Assembly (NCBI GenBank): GCA_016806645.1
Contig: JACSYO010002159.1
Location: 6,199,001 to 6,263,000 of the forward strand
Source: Ophiodon elongatus
Lineage: Eukaryota; Chordata; Actinopteri; Perciformes; Hexagrammidae
Length of the DNA: 64,000 bases
Direction: 5' to 3'
The notes under the pieces are model-generated. The model was given only the letters and a program-made list of their open reading frames with translations. It searched no databases and was not told the origin of the DNA. Made by a program: the position numbers and the translations under genes. Position 1 is the first letter of the stretch, and each line of letters starts with the position of its first letter. Shown in pieces: positions 14,101 through 63,395 of this stretch.

Positions 14101-14893
14101 TGAAGACGTAATGGATGACCTGGAAGATGAGACTGCGCCGAGAGCACAGACTGCCTTACCCACCGTGCCTCAAACCATGAAACCTGAGCTGCACAAGACT
14201 GCAATACCTACTCCGACACCAACCCTGACACCCACCACTACCTCCTTCATCACCCAACACATCTCCATCCAGCACAAAGTCCCTCTGCACCAGCCTCTGC
14301 ACCAGCCTCAGCTCCAGCCGCTGATGGTGTCCAAGCCTGCAGCCCCACCGGCACTCCCGACATCCAGCACTCACATCACCTCCAGTCAGCCCTTGATCCC
14401 CACCCACCCACAGATGGTGACTGCCTCCAGCCTACACCCCACAGTTATTGCCCACGCTTCAGTGTCCCATCCCTCGGTCATCCAAGCAGTCAACCACGTC
14501 ATCCAGGGAGGGGGTCCCAAACATATTGCCCACCTGGCTCCATCCACCACCACCAGCAGTGTCCAGTTAGCCCCCGGCCACCAGCCCATCGGCCACATCA
14601 CCGTGCACCCGGTGGCTCACCTGAGTCAGCATCTGCCTACCCTCTATCCCCAACCGGTGGCTGTCACACAGTCAGCGGTGGTCGGCCACATTACCCACAC
14701 GCTGAACCATGCCCACCCTCACATGAACGGCACTGCGACTAGCCAACCAGCTGCCACCATTGTCGGCAAGCAGACAGCAGTGAGCACCCAAATGATGGCC
14801 CACCACCCACAGCTGGTGGGCCAGACAGTGCTCAACCCTGTGACAATGGTGACCATGCCCTCCTACCCCATCAGCACTCTGAAGCTGGCTTGA
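1116..14893 (+). CDS. mnt: MNT, MAX-network bHLH-leucine-zipper transcriptional repressor (six coding exons)
   Basis: Predicted CDS joins 1116-1188, 5230-5791, 6176-6217, 6518-6629, 13628-13820 and 14097-14893 (592 residues; human MNT is about 582). All junctions are GT-AG and phases agree. Order: SIN3-interaction domain (residues 1-24, starts MSIETLLEAAKFLELQ); Pro/Gln/His-rich linker (26-211); basic region with HNKLEKNRRAH, carrying the His, Glu and Arg used for CACGTG recognition (219-229); helix-loop-helix to about 268; leucine zipper (about 269-300); acidic patch; long Thr/Pro/His/Gln-rich tail ending HHPQLVGQTV...STLKLA, as in mammalian MNT. The family dimerises with MAX (and MLX) in the nucleus, recruits SIN3-HDAC through the SID and antagonises MYC at E-boxes. 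The start is fixed because the SID must begin at this Met. I cannot tell whether this is one of two teleost co-orthologues. Identity is very secure from the SID, bHLHZ and C-terminus. Confidence 0.96.
1189..5229 (+). other. mnt: mnt intron 1
   Basis: About 4 kb. The first 700 bases remain GC-rich and continue the CpG-rich promoter block, with a C13-T-C5 run (1827-1845) and an E-box CACGTG (2102-2107). The remainder is AT-rich, with a T-run near 2190-2207, A16 (3760-3775) and a (TA) run (3783-3822). The acceptor is TTTCTTCCACAG ending at 5229. I see no coding sequence inside. Confidence 0.85.
5230..5791 (+). CDS. mnt: mnt coding exon 2 (Pro/His/Gln-rich linker)
   Basis: Encodes residues 25-211 plus two bases. 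It opens EDELKEKQRLEQLAEQRHSD, a charged helix continuing from the SID. It passes through PITVIPIPVVTPNPTG, a stretch closely similar to human MNT (LTVIPIPVVT), then HHHHQQ-rich sequence, and ends DKKRPGG just before the basic region. Donor GTACGT at 5792, phase 2. Reading on past the donor stays open to a stop at 5856-5858, but the donor and the next exon make splicing the clear reading. Confidence 0.94.
6176..6217 (+). CDS. mnt: mnt coding exon 3 (micro-exon, basic region)
   Basis: A 42-base exon encoding AGTREVHNKLEKN, the DNA-contacting basic region. Acceptor CTTACAG ends at 6175; donor GTGGGT at 6218. Phases 2 in and 2 out restore Gly and Arg across the junctions. Too short to find by open-frame length, but the match to human GTREVHNKLEKNR is exact. 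Confidence 0.95.
6518..6629 (+). CDS. mnt: mnt coding exon 4 (helix-loop-helix)
   Basis: Encodes residues 227-263, RAHLKECFETLKKNIP through LSVLRSALRYIQ: helix 1, loop and most of helix 2. Differs conservatively from human (KK for KR, NIDE for NVDD, RS for RT). Acceptor TGTCAG ends at 6517; donor GTAAGA at 6630, phase 0. Confidence 0.96.
8100..8147. repeat. (TAGA)n tetranucleotide microsatellite
   Basis: About twelve uninterrupted GATA/TAGA units in mnt intron 4. Each unit offers a GATA core. Probably length-polymorphic. Confidence 0.95.
9756..9798. promoter_or_regulatory. Consensus CRE plus perfect GC hairpin in an intronic GC island
   Basis: TGACGTCA, the palindromic CREB/ATF consensus, at 9756-9763. 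It is followed 13 bases later by the inverted repeat GTGCTGGGC (9777-9785) and GCCCAGCAC (9790-9798) around a CCCC loop. The surrounding 200 bases are GC-rich compared with the AT-rich intron. Both elements are seen directly; a regulatory role (internal enhancer or alternative promoter) is inference. Confidence 0.5.
12040..12180. repeat. Probable dispersed teleost repeat (diverged)
   Basis: Phrases such as AGCAGAGCTAGACTGATAAG followed by GGCCGTGCTGATATTAT and CAGATATATCGA resemble a family of teleost interspersed repeats containing ATATCGGC/GATATT phrases. A second diverged copy appears near 61050-61260. Family assignment is not possible by eye. Confidence 0.35.
13230..13370 (-). repeat. Probable dispersed teleost repeat, GTACTT-rich family
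   Basis: Read on the minus strand it gives TACTTTTGAAGTACTTGTC, then TTGAGTATTTCCATTTTATAG, a phrase order that recurs in many teleost genomes. It shares phrases with the copies near 415-560 and 62600-62900 in this window. Confidence 0.5.
13628..13820 (+). CDS. mnt: mnt coding exon 5 (end of helix 2 and leucine zipper)
   Basis: Encodes residues 264-327. It starts TLKRKEKEYEHDMERLAREK, continues through the heptad Leu positions in RLAELKNELSQWMDVIEIDR, and ends DDQ-type sequence followed by ASTSTAS. Nearly identical to human MNT. This segment dimerises with MAX. Acceptor CTCTTTCAG ends at 13627; donor GTAGAC at 13821, phase 1. Confidence 0.95.
13821..14096 (+). other. mnt: mnt intron 5 with long T-tract
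   Basis: A 276-base intron with an interrupted T-tract at about 13973-14005, some 90 bases before the acceptor GTGGCAG ending at 14096. No other feature. Confidence 0.85.
14097..14893 (+). CDS. mnt: mnt coding exon 6 (C-terminal region and stop)
   Basis: Encodes residues 328-592. It begins with an acidic patch (EGEDVMDDLEDE), equivalent to human EGEDNIDEDMEED. It then runs through Thr/Pro/His/Gln-rich sequence containing conserved islands: HASVSHPSVIQAVNHVIQGG, PKHIAHLAPS, PIGHITVHP, LYPQPVAVTQ, and the terminal HPQLVGQTVLNPVTMVTMPS block ending TLKLA. Stop TGA at 14891-14893. Confidence 0.95.
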
Positions 14894-17200
14894 ACACTGC
14901 CAATAGCACCACCAGGCTGGGAGACGGAGACGCCCCTCTATAGGGGACAACCACAGGCCTCAGACCAGGCCACCGACAAGCCCAACGAGGGGGCAGGAGA
15001 GCAGCCGTGCACCTCTGATCCAGAGGTTCACGATCATCAAGGAGCATTACAGCTGATATAAAGCCAGGAACCTTCCTTCAACAAAACCTCTTTCAACACT
15101 AGTCCACCACAGTGTCCTGAAATCTTGATCTTGAATTCAGGACATGGTTGAAAGTCATCACGTTGAGTGTGTGTGTGTGTGTGGCAATATATGGGCAGAT
15201 GATTAGACCCTCACTTGTCACCATTGTTGCAGAAATTGGAGCAGTCTTCATTTTCACATGAGCTTTACAGAAACTGCTTCATAGAGGAAAATGTTGCTAC
15301 GCAAGTACCGTATCCATGTCAGCACCCTGTTACAGTGTCCATGTAGGTACTGGCTGGTGTACTCCCCGTTATCACTGTGACTGCTGTGGACTAACCAATA
15401 GTAGATCATGTATTCGAGAGGCTGCACTGGGTTTTTGAAGCCTGTGACGGTGTATGATCAGAGTGCTAGACCCGCCATAACCAGCACGTTGGGAATGTGA
15501 TTTAGAGGAGCTCCTCCTCCCCAGCAGAGGCACATGCTGCAGGGCTGGAGCCAAATCATGGACCGAACTAAATCCTGAACAGAAGCTGCAGTCCTCAGTT
15601 ATGGTGCATACAGCAATAGCACGCCCTGCTGGCTGATTGTGTTCAGTTTAATACTACTATCCCAGTGACAATGAAAGAAAAAAAAGAAAAACTTCCAGTT
15701 AAGTATAATGCCGATGGATATCATTCAAACAGCCACTTAAATTAAAAGAATATACAGTTTTGTCAGGGTTTGGTTTTTAGTCTTGGACACTTAAATTGTT
15801 ACTTATCTTTTAATATTGGTCCTTCAAACTTACTGGCGGCTGTTCCCTGAGCACAAGTACAAGTTTAAGGATATTATGTTTCTGTCACAGCTGCTAATTT
15901 TTTTTTAAAAATATTTTTGCCAAATAGAATCATTTTTAGATGCCCCCTAAATGTAAACGACAACACAGCAGTGTGTTTAAATACTAAACGTGTGAGATAC
16001 AAACTCGGATGCTGCACGGTGAGGGAGTTGAGTGTTCAGAAGTTTTGAATGTGAATACATAAAAAAAAAAAAAAGGTCCATAAAATGTAGTTAAGTGTGT
16101 TTCTTTGCTGTCTTGCAAGGTAAATGGTAGTAGGACGTGTGTTTGCATGCTGTGAAAGCATGCCATGACTGTCGATTAGTGATAATCTTGAAAGCAAGGA
16201 GCCATAGCGGTGCCGTCTGTTGGGCTTTGCGGACTTTGACAAGTTGCAGTAGGAATGTTTAAATATATTTTGCTCAGAGTTGAAGCTCTGTCATTCATAA
16301 CGTGTTTGGATCGGTATAAAGTGATCTCAACAGCTGGCATAAATCCAATCAATGTGTGTTTTTTTTTTTTCAAGATTATCCTATTCCAAAGCTAGCACTG
16401 TGAACATTTCTATAGTCTCAATGAGCAGCAGTTTAGCGTAGCACTTGCTAGAACAGCAACATGCTGTGTTCTCCTTGTTTAATCTGAATGTACTGATCTA
16501 TGAAAGGATGTGGAGTAGTGCACTCATCAGAAGTTAAGCCCTCCTCCCTCTGTTTTTTTTAAAGAATTATGCGATTACTTTATTAAAGTATCTATTGTAT
16601 GTAAAGTGTAACATTTAAAACTGATTTTGTATTTTAAGATTTACTGTTGCTTGTTTCAACTGAAGAATAGCTTTTTATGTTCAGACTAATTGGTATTTGA
16701 TAATATAGTTTTTTTTTTTTTCAACTGGGACCATGAACAGTGCTGTATATCAGGGGGCGGCGACTACACAGACCTCTTCCCACCTTGATATTACATTCAG
16801 CCACTGTGGAAAGTATTCTCCCCATAATTGTTTTTTATTTTGTTCTGATGCAATATGATTAAAGCAGGGACTCTTGGTTTTGTTTTTGACTAAATAATTG
16901 CAGAGATAAAGTAATGCTTTTTTTCACCCTCATCTTATGCAAATGATATTGAACAAATCATAATGAAATCATATTGTAGCAAAACAAAATGTGTACAAAT
17001 GAACAGGGATTCAGATACTTGAAGAAGCAACAATATACATGTGTGTTTTTCCCTATGGAGAAAGTTTAAGTTGTATATAGCCTGTAAATGTTGGGCTGCA
17101 TTTAGATCTAACTGTATTATGTAAAAAGCTGGGGAAAATATGTAAAATTAAAAATTTATAAAAAATATACTTAATAAATTGTATTATGTTTACAAATGTC
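14894..17200 (+). other. mnt: mnt 3' UTR
   Basis: About 2.3 kb of AT-rich non-coding sequence after the stop. The best polyadenylation signal is AATAAA at 17173-17178, followed by a GT/T-rich stretch that would suit a cleavage site near 17195-17200. A second AATAAA lies at 17285-17290. Contains a (GT) tract at about 15167-15181. The exact end is an inference from signals. Confidence 0.6.
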
Positions 17201-17384
17201 TGGAGCTGCATTTTTGTTTTTAAAACTTGTTTTGGGTATTGCAGCATTAGAAAGTGCTTGCCTTCCTTGCTTGAGAACAGTCAGAATAAAATAGTTATTT
17301 ATGGCTGCAATTAACCATTATTTTAATTATCAGTTCTCGATGACATCTTCAAGTGTCTTACTTTGTGCTATAGTTTGTTGAAAT

Positions 17385-19145
17385 AAGTCATACAAAAGTA
17401 ATAGTATAGTATGTCGAAAACAAATCCTATTTCCTAAAAAAGTCATAGTATGTCAGAAATGAAGAAAGAAAAGTCGAAACAAGTCAAAAAAATAATAGTA
17501 TAGTATGTAAAACATAAGTCATAATATAGCACGTCTCAGAAAGTGATAATATATGTTGAAATAAGTCCTAAAAAGTGATACCATGGCATGTCAAATAGTT
17601 ATAGTATAATATTTAGAAAAAAATCAGTCATATAGCATGTCAAAAAAGTTATAGTATGTCGAGGAAAGTAAAAGTATAGTATTTCGAAAAGGCATTGTAT
17701 AGCATGTTAAGTCATAAAAAGTAAAGGTATAGTATGTTGAAAAAAATGTAAAAATGTCAGTTTTGTGTGTCCAATTATAATTGGATTTCATGTTGGGAAA
17801 AAAAAGTCATTAAAAATTCATAGTATATGCTATACTATCTTTTGAACTAAAGCAAAGTCTAGCATGTCAAAAGAAAAAAAGTAGCGTGTTGAAAAACTCG
17901 ATACGCTAAATACTCGTGGAACCACCGGAGAAACAGGACTCAAACGCACGACCCAGACAACAAGATAAGGTGTCGGTGAAACACTTTACTTATCAGTAGA
18001 GGTTCGATACACAGGAAGGCAATCGGAATAGAAAAACCAATCAGGCAGAGATCAGAGAAACCAGGAACACAACACTTGGAAAAGCACTGGCTTGAACCAC
18101 AGGACTTGGATGAACTGGCACAGAGACAGAAAACAGGGTATAAATACACAGGGAGGTGTAGGTGGGAAGACACAGGTGGGGCAGACAATCACAGTGGTGA
18201 AGCGATGTGAAACGAGAGGAGGTGTAAGTAACAAAAAACAGGAAATACTGACAAGTAATAAAATAAGAAAAACAGAACTTAGAAGAAAGGGTGAGACATG
18301 ACAACGTAAAAAAAGAATAAAGTCATAGTGTTTCTAAAAAGTCAGAAGTTTTGTTTGTCAAAAATGATCATTGGATTGTATGGAAAATGTCATGAAAAGG
18401 GTTAGTGTAGCAAGAAGAGGAAAGTCATAACAGTTTCTGAAAGAATTTTGAAAAAAAAAGAAAATGTCAAAAACTCAGTATGTCCAAAACAGTAAAACAA
18501 TACATAGTTTAGCGTGTTAGGTTATAGCATATAGAAAGTCATGAAAAACTTCAAAAACAGTCTTAGAATATATAGTATGTGAAAAAAGTCATAAAAAAGT
18601 CATAATATAGCATGTTGAAAAAAGTCCTAGTATTGTATGTTGTAAAAAAAAACCAAAGAAAATTGTTAAATATTATATAGCATGTCACAAAACTCAGTTT
18701 AGTATTTCATCGTCATAAATGTATAGTACAGCATTTCTAAAAAGTTTTTAAAAAGTTTGTCAAAAATCATCATGGGATTGTATTTCTAAAAAGGTAAAAA
18801 AGTATTCGTTCTTTAATATGTCGACAAAGTGTAATGAAAAAAATCATAGTATAGTAGTCATAGTATAGTATTTTTAAAAAAGACATAAAAAGTCATAGTA
18901 TATAGCATGTGGAATAAAGTGATATAGTATGGGGAAATAGTTATAAAAATGTCATGTCATAAAAAAGTAAAGTATATCGTAAAAGTTGTCATTCAAAAGG
19001 CCTCGTATGGTATGCAAAAAAATTATCATTTCATTCATTAAAAAGATCACAGTTTAGTACGTCATGAGAAATTGTCAAAAGAAAGTATAGTGCGTCTTAA
19101 AATGTCAGACTGTAGTGTGTCATAAAACATATTTAAAAGTCATAG
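17385..19145. repeat. Decayed AT-rich minisatellite (AGTCATAGTATAG units)
   Basis: Dozens of imperfect copies of a unit of roughly 20-35 bases with phrases AGTCATAGTATAG, CATGTCGAAAAA, GTATGTTGAAAAAAGTC and ATAAAAAGTCATA. Copies differ by substitutions and indels, so this is an old array. It lies on both sides of the LTR-like block at 17890-18303, which must have inserted into it. Confidence 0.8.
17890..18303 (-). mobile_element. LTR-like retroelement remnant (probable solo LTR)
   Basis: A block of about 410 bases, GC-richer than its surroundings and free of the AGTCATAG unit. Read on the minus strand it opens TGTCATGTCTCACCC, contains a TATA-like TATTTATACCC near 18135, then a polyadenylation-like region with GATAAGTAAAGTG near 17985. 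This order (TG start, TATA box, poly-A signal) fits an LTR and resembles LTRs common in fish genomes. There is no internal coding region. Target-site duplications could not be read with confidence because the flank is itself repetitive. Confidence 0.5.
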
Positions 19146-19654
19146 CGAACCCGCAGACACCCATCTTACATCATCTTCATCTTCCTCTTCAAAGAAAGGT
19201 CGTCTAACCTGGCTAACAAGCAAACGTTAAGGCGAGCGGTAATAAAACCTGAAGAACAAAAGGAAGCTCATTACAGCTCACAGCAGCTTTGGTTGGATAC
19301 ACTTGACCTCGGACAGATTACCAGACGTTGTTCTGAGTCAACAGGATGCCGGTAGTCGGTCCTCTGCACGAATCTATTGAATCTTTTATTGAAAACGTTT
19401 TGTGTGGTCGTTTACGCTTCATGTGTGAAGGCCTTTACACTGAAATACAAGCAGGTAGCTAACAAAACAATACAGATGTGTTTCGGGAGAGCTGGAGAAA
19501 TGTATCCAAACATTTAATGAGCCACAGGAGCTGGTTAATTAGTAATTAACTACAGCTGTTAGTGAGCCTCACCCGAGGGGGCGGGGCCACGCCTCCAGTT
19601 ACCTTCATTCAGAACTTTAAACAAAGGTCCGGACTGCAAGTCCCAAGTACTGCA
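19146..19654. other. Unique intergenic spacer
   Basis: About 500 bases of single-copy sequence between two tandem arrays. It contains a GC-rich GGGGGCGGGGCCACGCC motif (around 19577-19594, Sp/KLF-like). I see no coding sequence or RNA gene. Confidence 0.5.
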
Positions 19655-20785
19655 AACTACAGTAGGCTACGTCACTTATAACACATAGACTACGTCACTT
19701 ATAACGCAGACTACAGTAGGCTACGTCACTTATAACACATAGACTACAGTAGGCTACGTCACTTATAACACAGACTACAGTAGGCTACGTCACTTATAAC
19801 ACACAGACTACAGTAGGCTACGTCACTTATAACACAGACTACAGTAGGCTACGTCACTTATAACACACATAGACTACAGTAGGCTACGTCACTTATAACA
19901 CATAGACTACAGTAGGCTACGTCACTTATAACACATAGACTACAGTAGGCTACGTCACTTATAACACATAGACTACAGTAGGCTACGTCACTAATAACAC
20001 ATAGACTACAGTAGGCTACGTCACTTATAACAGACTACAGTAGGCTACGTCACTTATAACATAGACTACAGTAGGCTACGTCACTTATAACACATAGACT
20101 ACAGTAGGCTACGTCACTAATAACACATAGACTACAGTAGGCTACGTCACTTATAACAGACTACAGTAGGCTACGTCACTTATAACATAGACTACAGTAG
20201 GCTACGTCACTTATAACACATAGACTACAGTAGGCTACGTCACTAATAACACATAGACTACAGTAGGCTACGTCACTTATAACAGACTACAGTAGGCTAC
20301 GTCACTTATAACATAGACTACAGTAGGCTACGTCACTTATAACACATAGACTACAGTAGGCTACGTCACTAATAACACATAGACTACAGTAGGCTACGTC
20401 ACTTATAACAGACTACAGTAGGCTACGTCACTTATAACATAGACTACAGTAGGCTACGTCACTTATAACACATAGACTACAGTAGGCTACGTCACTAATA
20501 ACACATAGACTACAGTAGGCTACGTCACTTATAACAGACTACAGTAGGCTACGTCACTTATAACATAGACTACAGTAGGCTACGTCACTTATAACACATA
20601 GACTACAGTAGGCTACGTCACTAATAACACATAGACTACAGTAGGCTACGTCACTTATAACAGACTGCAGTAGGCTACGTCACTAATAACGCAGACTACA
20701 GTAGGCTACGTCACTTATAACACAGACTACAGTAGGCTACGTCATTTATAACAGACTACAGTAGGCTACGTCACTTATCACACAC
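19655..20785. repeat. Young minisatellite with exact 126-bp higher-order repeat
   Basis: About 36 tandem monomers of 29, 31 or 33 bases built on GACTACAGTAGGCTACGTCA followed by CTTATAACA and a variable CATA end. A diagnostic CTAATAAC variant falls at 19989, 20115, 20241, 20367, 20493 and 20619, exactly 126 bases apart each time. So four monomers (33+29+31+33) form a homogenised higher-order unit. Nearly every monomer contains TACGTCA (CRE-like half-site) next to TTATAA, and the alternating palindromes CTAC-A-GTAG-G-CTAC. Outer monomers are less regular. Confidence 0.97.
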
Positions 20786-22610
20786 ATGGTGTATAATGGT
20801 GAAACATGTCATGTAGGATTTGTTGATTAAAATGTGTTACAGGTTAAACTTGTTTATTAAAATTAACTCATGGCATAAAATTCTGCTTACATTTTCACAA
20901 CATAAAAGTTAAACTTAATGTCTAATGAAGACTTGGAATTATATTTATTTTTTATTACGATATTAGAATTTGTACATATCGTCCTCTCCATTTGCATTTC
21001 ATTTATAAATTTATTACATAAATATACTCCAAAAAGTAGGATAACAAAAGACAAATTTAATATAAAAAAAAAAATTAGAAACAAAAATAATACCTGACTC
21101 TGGGACAGAAGCTCAAGGAATGTCTTTTTCTTTTTCTTTTTTTTTTTTTTTAAACATAACAAAGGTCACACCACATTGCATTGGTTTATAATCGGAACAA
21201 AGAAACAATTTGCAAAAGAATCAAGTTCAACCTATCTTTTTTTTTTTCATTACTCTTAGCTTGTCAATACAAAACTACATTTGCACTTTGAAAAGAAAAA
21301 TCAATTAAGTTTGTCATTGTTGGCTTTGGTTACGTTAAAGTAAACGTTCAAGTTAGCACACATCCAACATTTGATATCCCTTGGACATAATTATAACCAA
21401 CCAAAATAAAAAATAAAAAAAATCTACCTCCTCTCAATATATTCCCCCCAACAATTAAGTAGCTACATATTTCCATTGCCCATAAATAACCTTATGATCA
21501 CTAAATTGATCTGCAATCTGACAAACCTTCACACAACACATGCAAAAGTAAATACAGTGCACGGCCTTTGATGCAACCTTTGCCTTGGACACTCATCTCA
21601 TGCACATCAGAGGGTCTCGTTGTATCAGAGTCCTAATCATCTCTAACGACTAACTCACATGTGAACTTTTGGTGGTTTTGTCATGAGATGAACAGACTTT
21701 GGAACAACTCCGTTTTGGGGGAATTCTGCAATTAATAATAGACTTCTTTGTCTTGTAAAAGGTGGATTATTTTAACTGTTGATATGGCCATCAGTACTGT
21801 AAGCGTTGCATTGAGTTAAGACTGGCTAACGTTGAGTGGAGCCACTAACATCCACGCTGTCAGGCAGCAGAGGTGGCAGCTATGATAAACATGCACTGAT
21901 AAAGCAAAGTTTAAATGAAGCTAAACAATCCTCTGATTAAGATTAAACCAAATTAACCAGCAAGAAGCTCAGATGAAGAGAAATATACATAAAACAATCA
22001 TCCATACATAATGTCAAGCTGTGTAGTTTAAATAAAACCATGAACACATAAAAGATGAAAAGCAGTACAACAAATATAATGTAATATAGAAAATTAAATT
22101 ATTACAGTATGCAAAAAATAAAAAAAGAGTAGGTCACCACATGTAAACCACATATCAGATCTCATGTAAAAATAGAATAACCCTGTGATCATGTGGCTAA
22201 ATAAAGTTCATATATTTGAAAAGTCTAATCGCAACATACGCTGCTATTCCACCCCTCTCACCATTAAAGGTTATTCAAAACAAAACAAAAAACTGTTTTT
22301 GAATTAATTTAAAGTTTTGACAAAACAGAAAACAGCGGAGTGGAGGGTCGAGTGTTTAGGCAGCAATGGTGCCATGATGTCATATCAGGGAGGATAGAGG
22401 GACGCGGCAAATGTCAGAACATCTTACCACCTCCGTGCAGGTCCCTGATCCAAGTGTAACGTGCTGTTGATGAGGTTGAGTGGTGGTTGGGTGGACACAT
22501 AGGGATGTCAATGTTCTAGAAAGGAATAAAGGTTTCCTGGGAGATTTTTTTTTTTTTTTCCTCTTTAAATCCCAGTTTACAGAGAGACGTGGACACGGTG
22601 CTCTCCGGTG
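20786..22610 (-). other. septin4: septin-4 3' UTR and 3' end
   Basis: AT-rich non-coding sequence downstream (on the minus strand) of the septin stop codon. Minus-strand AATAAA signals (TTTATT on the given strand) occur near 20852 and 21008, so the transcript probably ends in the first few hundred bases beside the minisatellite. T-rich runs near 21126-21152 and 21237-21248. No coding sequence recognised. Confidence 0.5.
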
Positions 22611-61983
<39,373 letters not shown>

Positions 61984-62350
61984 CTCCGAAAGTTTGTTCA
62001 CGGTTCGACCTTCTTCTTCTTCTTCTTCTTCGTTCTTTTTGTTTTTTTTCTCCTCTTCTTCTTCTTCTTCTTCTTTGGTATTTCCTTAATTTCCTCTCTC
62101 AATCCGAACACAACTGCGGTGAAATGACAGCCCGTGTGTTGCGTAGGGCCGTCCCCCTTGCTCACACACATACACACGCACACACACACGCACACACACT
62201 CAGACACACGCGTGCGCGCGCGCAGCCGTTCGAGACCGACGAGCCAGGCCAGGCCGGTGACGTCACGAGCCGCTGCAGCACCAGCGTCGGAATGAAAACA
62301 ATCGCACGTGGACGCGACGCGAGAAGGTTCTCCTGCACCTGCGAGTAAAA
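61984..62350 (-). promoter_or_regulatory. septin4: CpG-rich promoter of the minus-strand gene
   Basis: GC/CpG-rich block immediately upstream of the distal first exon. Contains a consensus CRE TGACGTCA (62258-62265), an E-box CACGTG near 62305-62310, CTT/CTTCTT tracts (about 62010-62080) and an alternating CA/CG tract (about 62162-62224). No clear TATA box. Transcription start not determinable. Confidence 0.6.
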
Positions 62351-63395
62351 AAGATGCTCCAATCCTCAGGAAAATGAACGACGGTCAAATAATTGTTAGC
62401 TTTAGAGGCACAGTGCACAATAATAATAAAAACAAGTGTAGATGTTAATACTATGACGCAATGTTTACATTATTGGAGTAGTTTTATGATTTATCATTAA
62501 GGGCTACAGCTCAAACAACTGTATGTATTAATGTGGTATATTAGCTGATATTATCCCCATACATTAATATAATTATTAGTAGTAACACTAGTAGTATAAA
62601 GTCAGTCAGTGGTGGTATGTGGTAAAGTACAAGATTGTACTTCAGTCTTGAGGTACCTGTGCTTTACTTGAGTACCTTTTTCCTAATTTATCTATTTCAA
62701 TTTTTCATTCCACTTCATTTTTTGACAGCTTGTAGTTACTTCTTATTATGAAATCAATATTTTAAATACATTTTAAAATTATGCAATTGTGATGCATTTA
62801 AAAAATACAATGCTCATCTCAACTAGAACATAACAAATTCTGCTTCCACAGCAGTACTTCAATTACCGTAATCCAATAACATAATAATATTGACAGGACA
62901 TTTTTCCAACATTATGAAAACTTTTTCTTTTGATACTTTGTATTAATTTAGCTGATAATACATCTGTACTGCAGTATTTGTCGTTGTAGAATGAGTAACA
63001 CTAAGAAATATACATACTGTCCACCATGCAGGGTGATGAGTAGCTGCATTTTATGCTTTTATTTTATACTATATTATTTCATCATAGAAATGAACATCTG
63101 AAATAAATAGTGACATCTAGTGGTCAATTTGTTAACACATTTCTAATGAATTCACCTTTTCTTTTCCAAATGCCAGCACTATTTCTTACCACTTTAATTT
63201 AGCCCACACATTAAATGGCTGCCAATAATAGTGTGACATCAGAAGATTTTACACATATTATTGGAGTTCTCACACTTTGTTTTCTGTGTGTGCTTCAGTG
63301 TTACAAATGCAGATGAAGTTGAAAGAGTAAATATGAATAGACTAACAGTGACTGAGAGTACCATCGTCATTATTGCACAAACACTTTGAGTCTTT
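62351..63395. other. AT-rich intergenic stretch with a teleost repeat copy
   Basis: No open frame worth calling. At about 62600-62900 the text (GGTAAAGTACAAGATTGTAC, GAGGTACCTGTGCTTTACTT, GACAGCTTGTAGTTACTTC) is a diverged copy of the GTACTT-rich teleost repeat also seen near 415-560 and 13230-13370. Confidence 0.55.

Noticed and set aside
19655..20785. Regularly spaced repeats suggesting a CRISPR-like array
   Set aside because: Monomers are directly adjacent with no unique spacers, and the genome is eukaryotic. It is a minisatellite.
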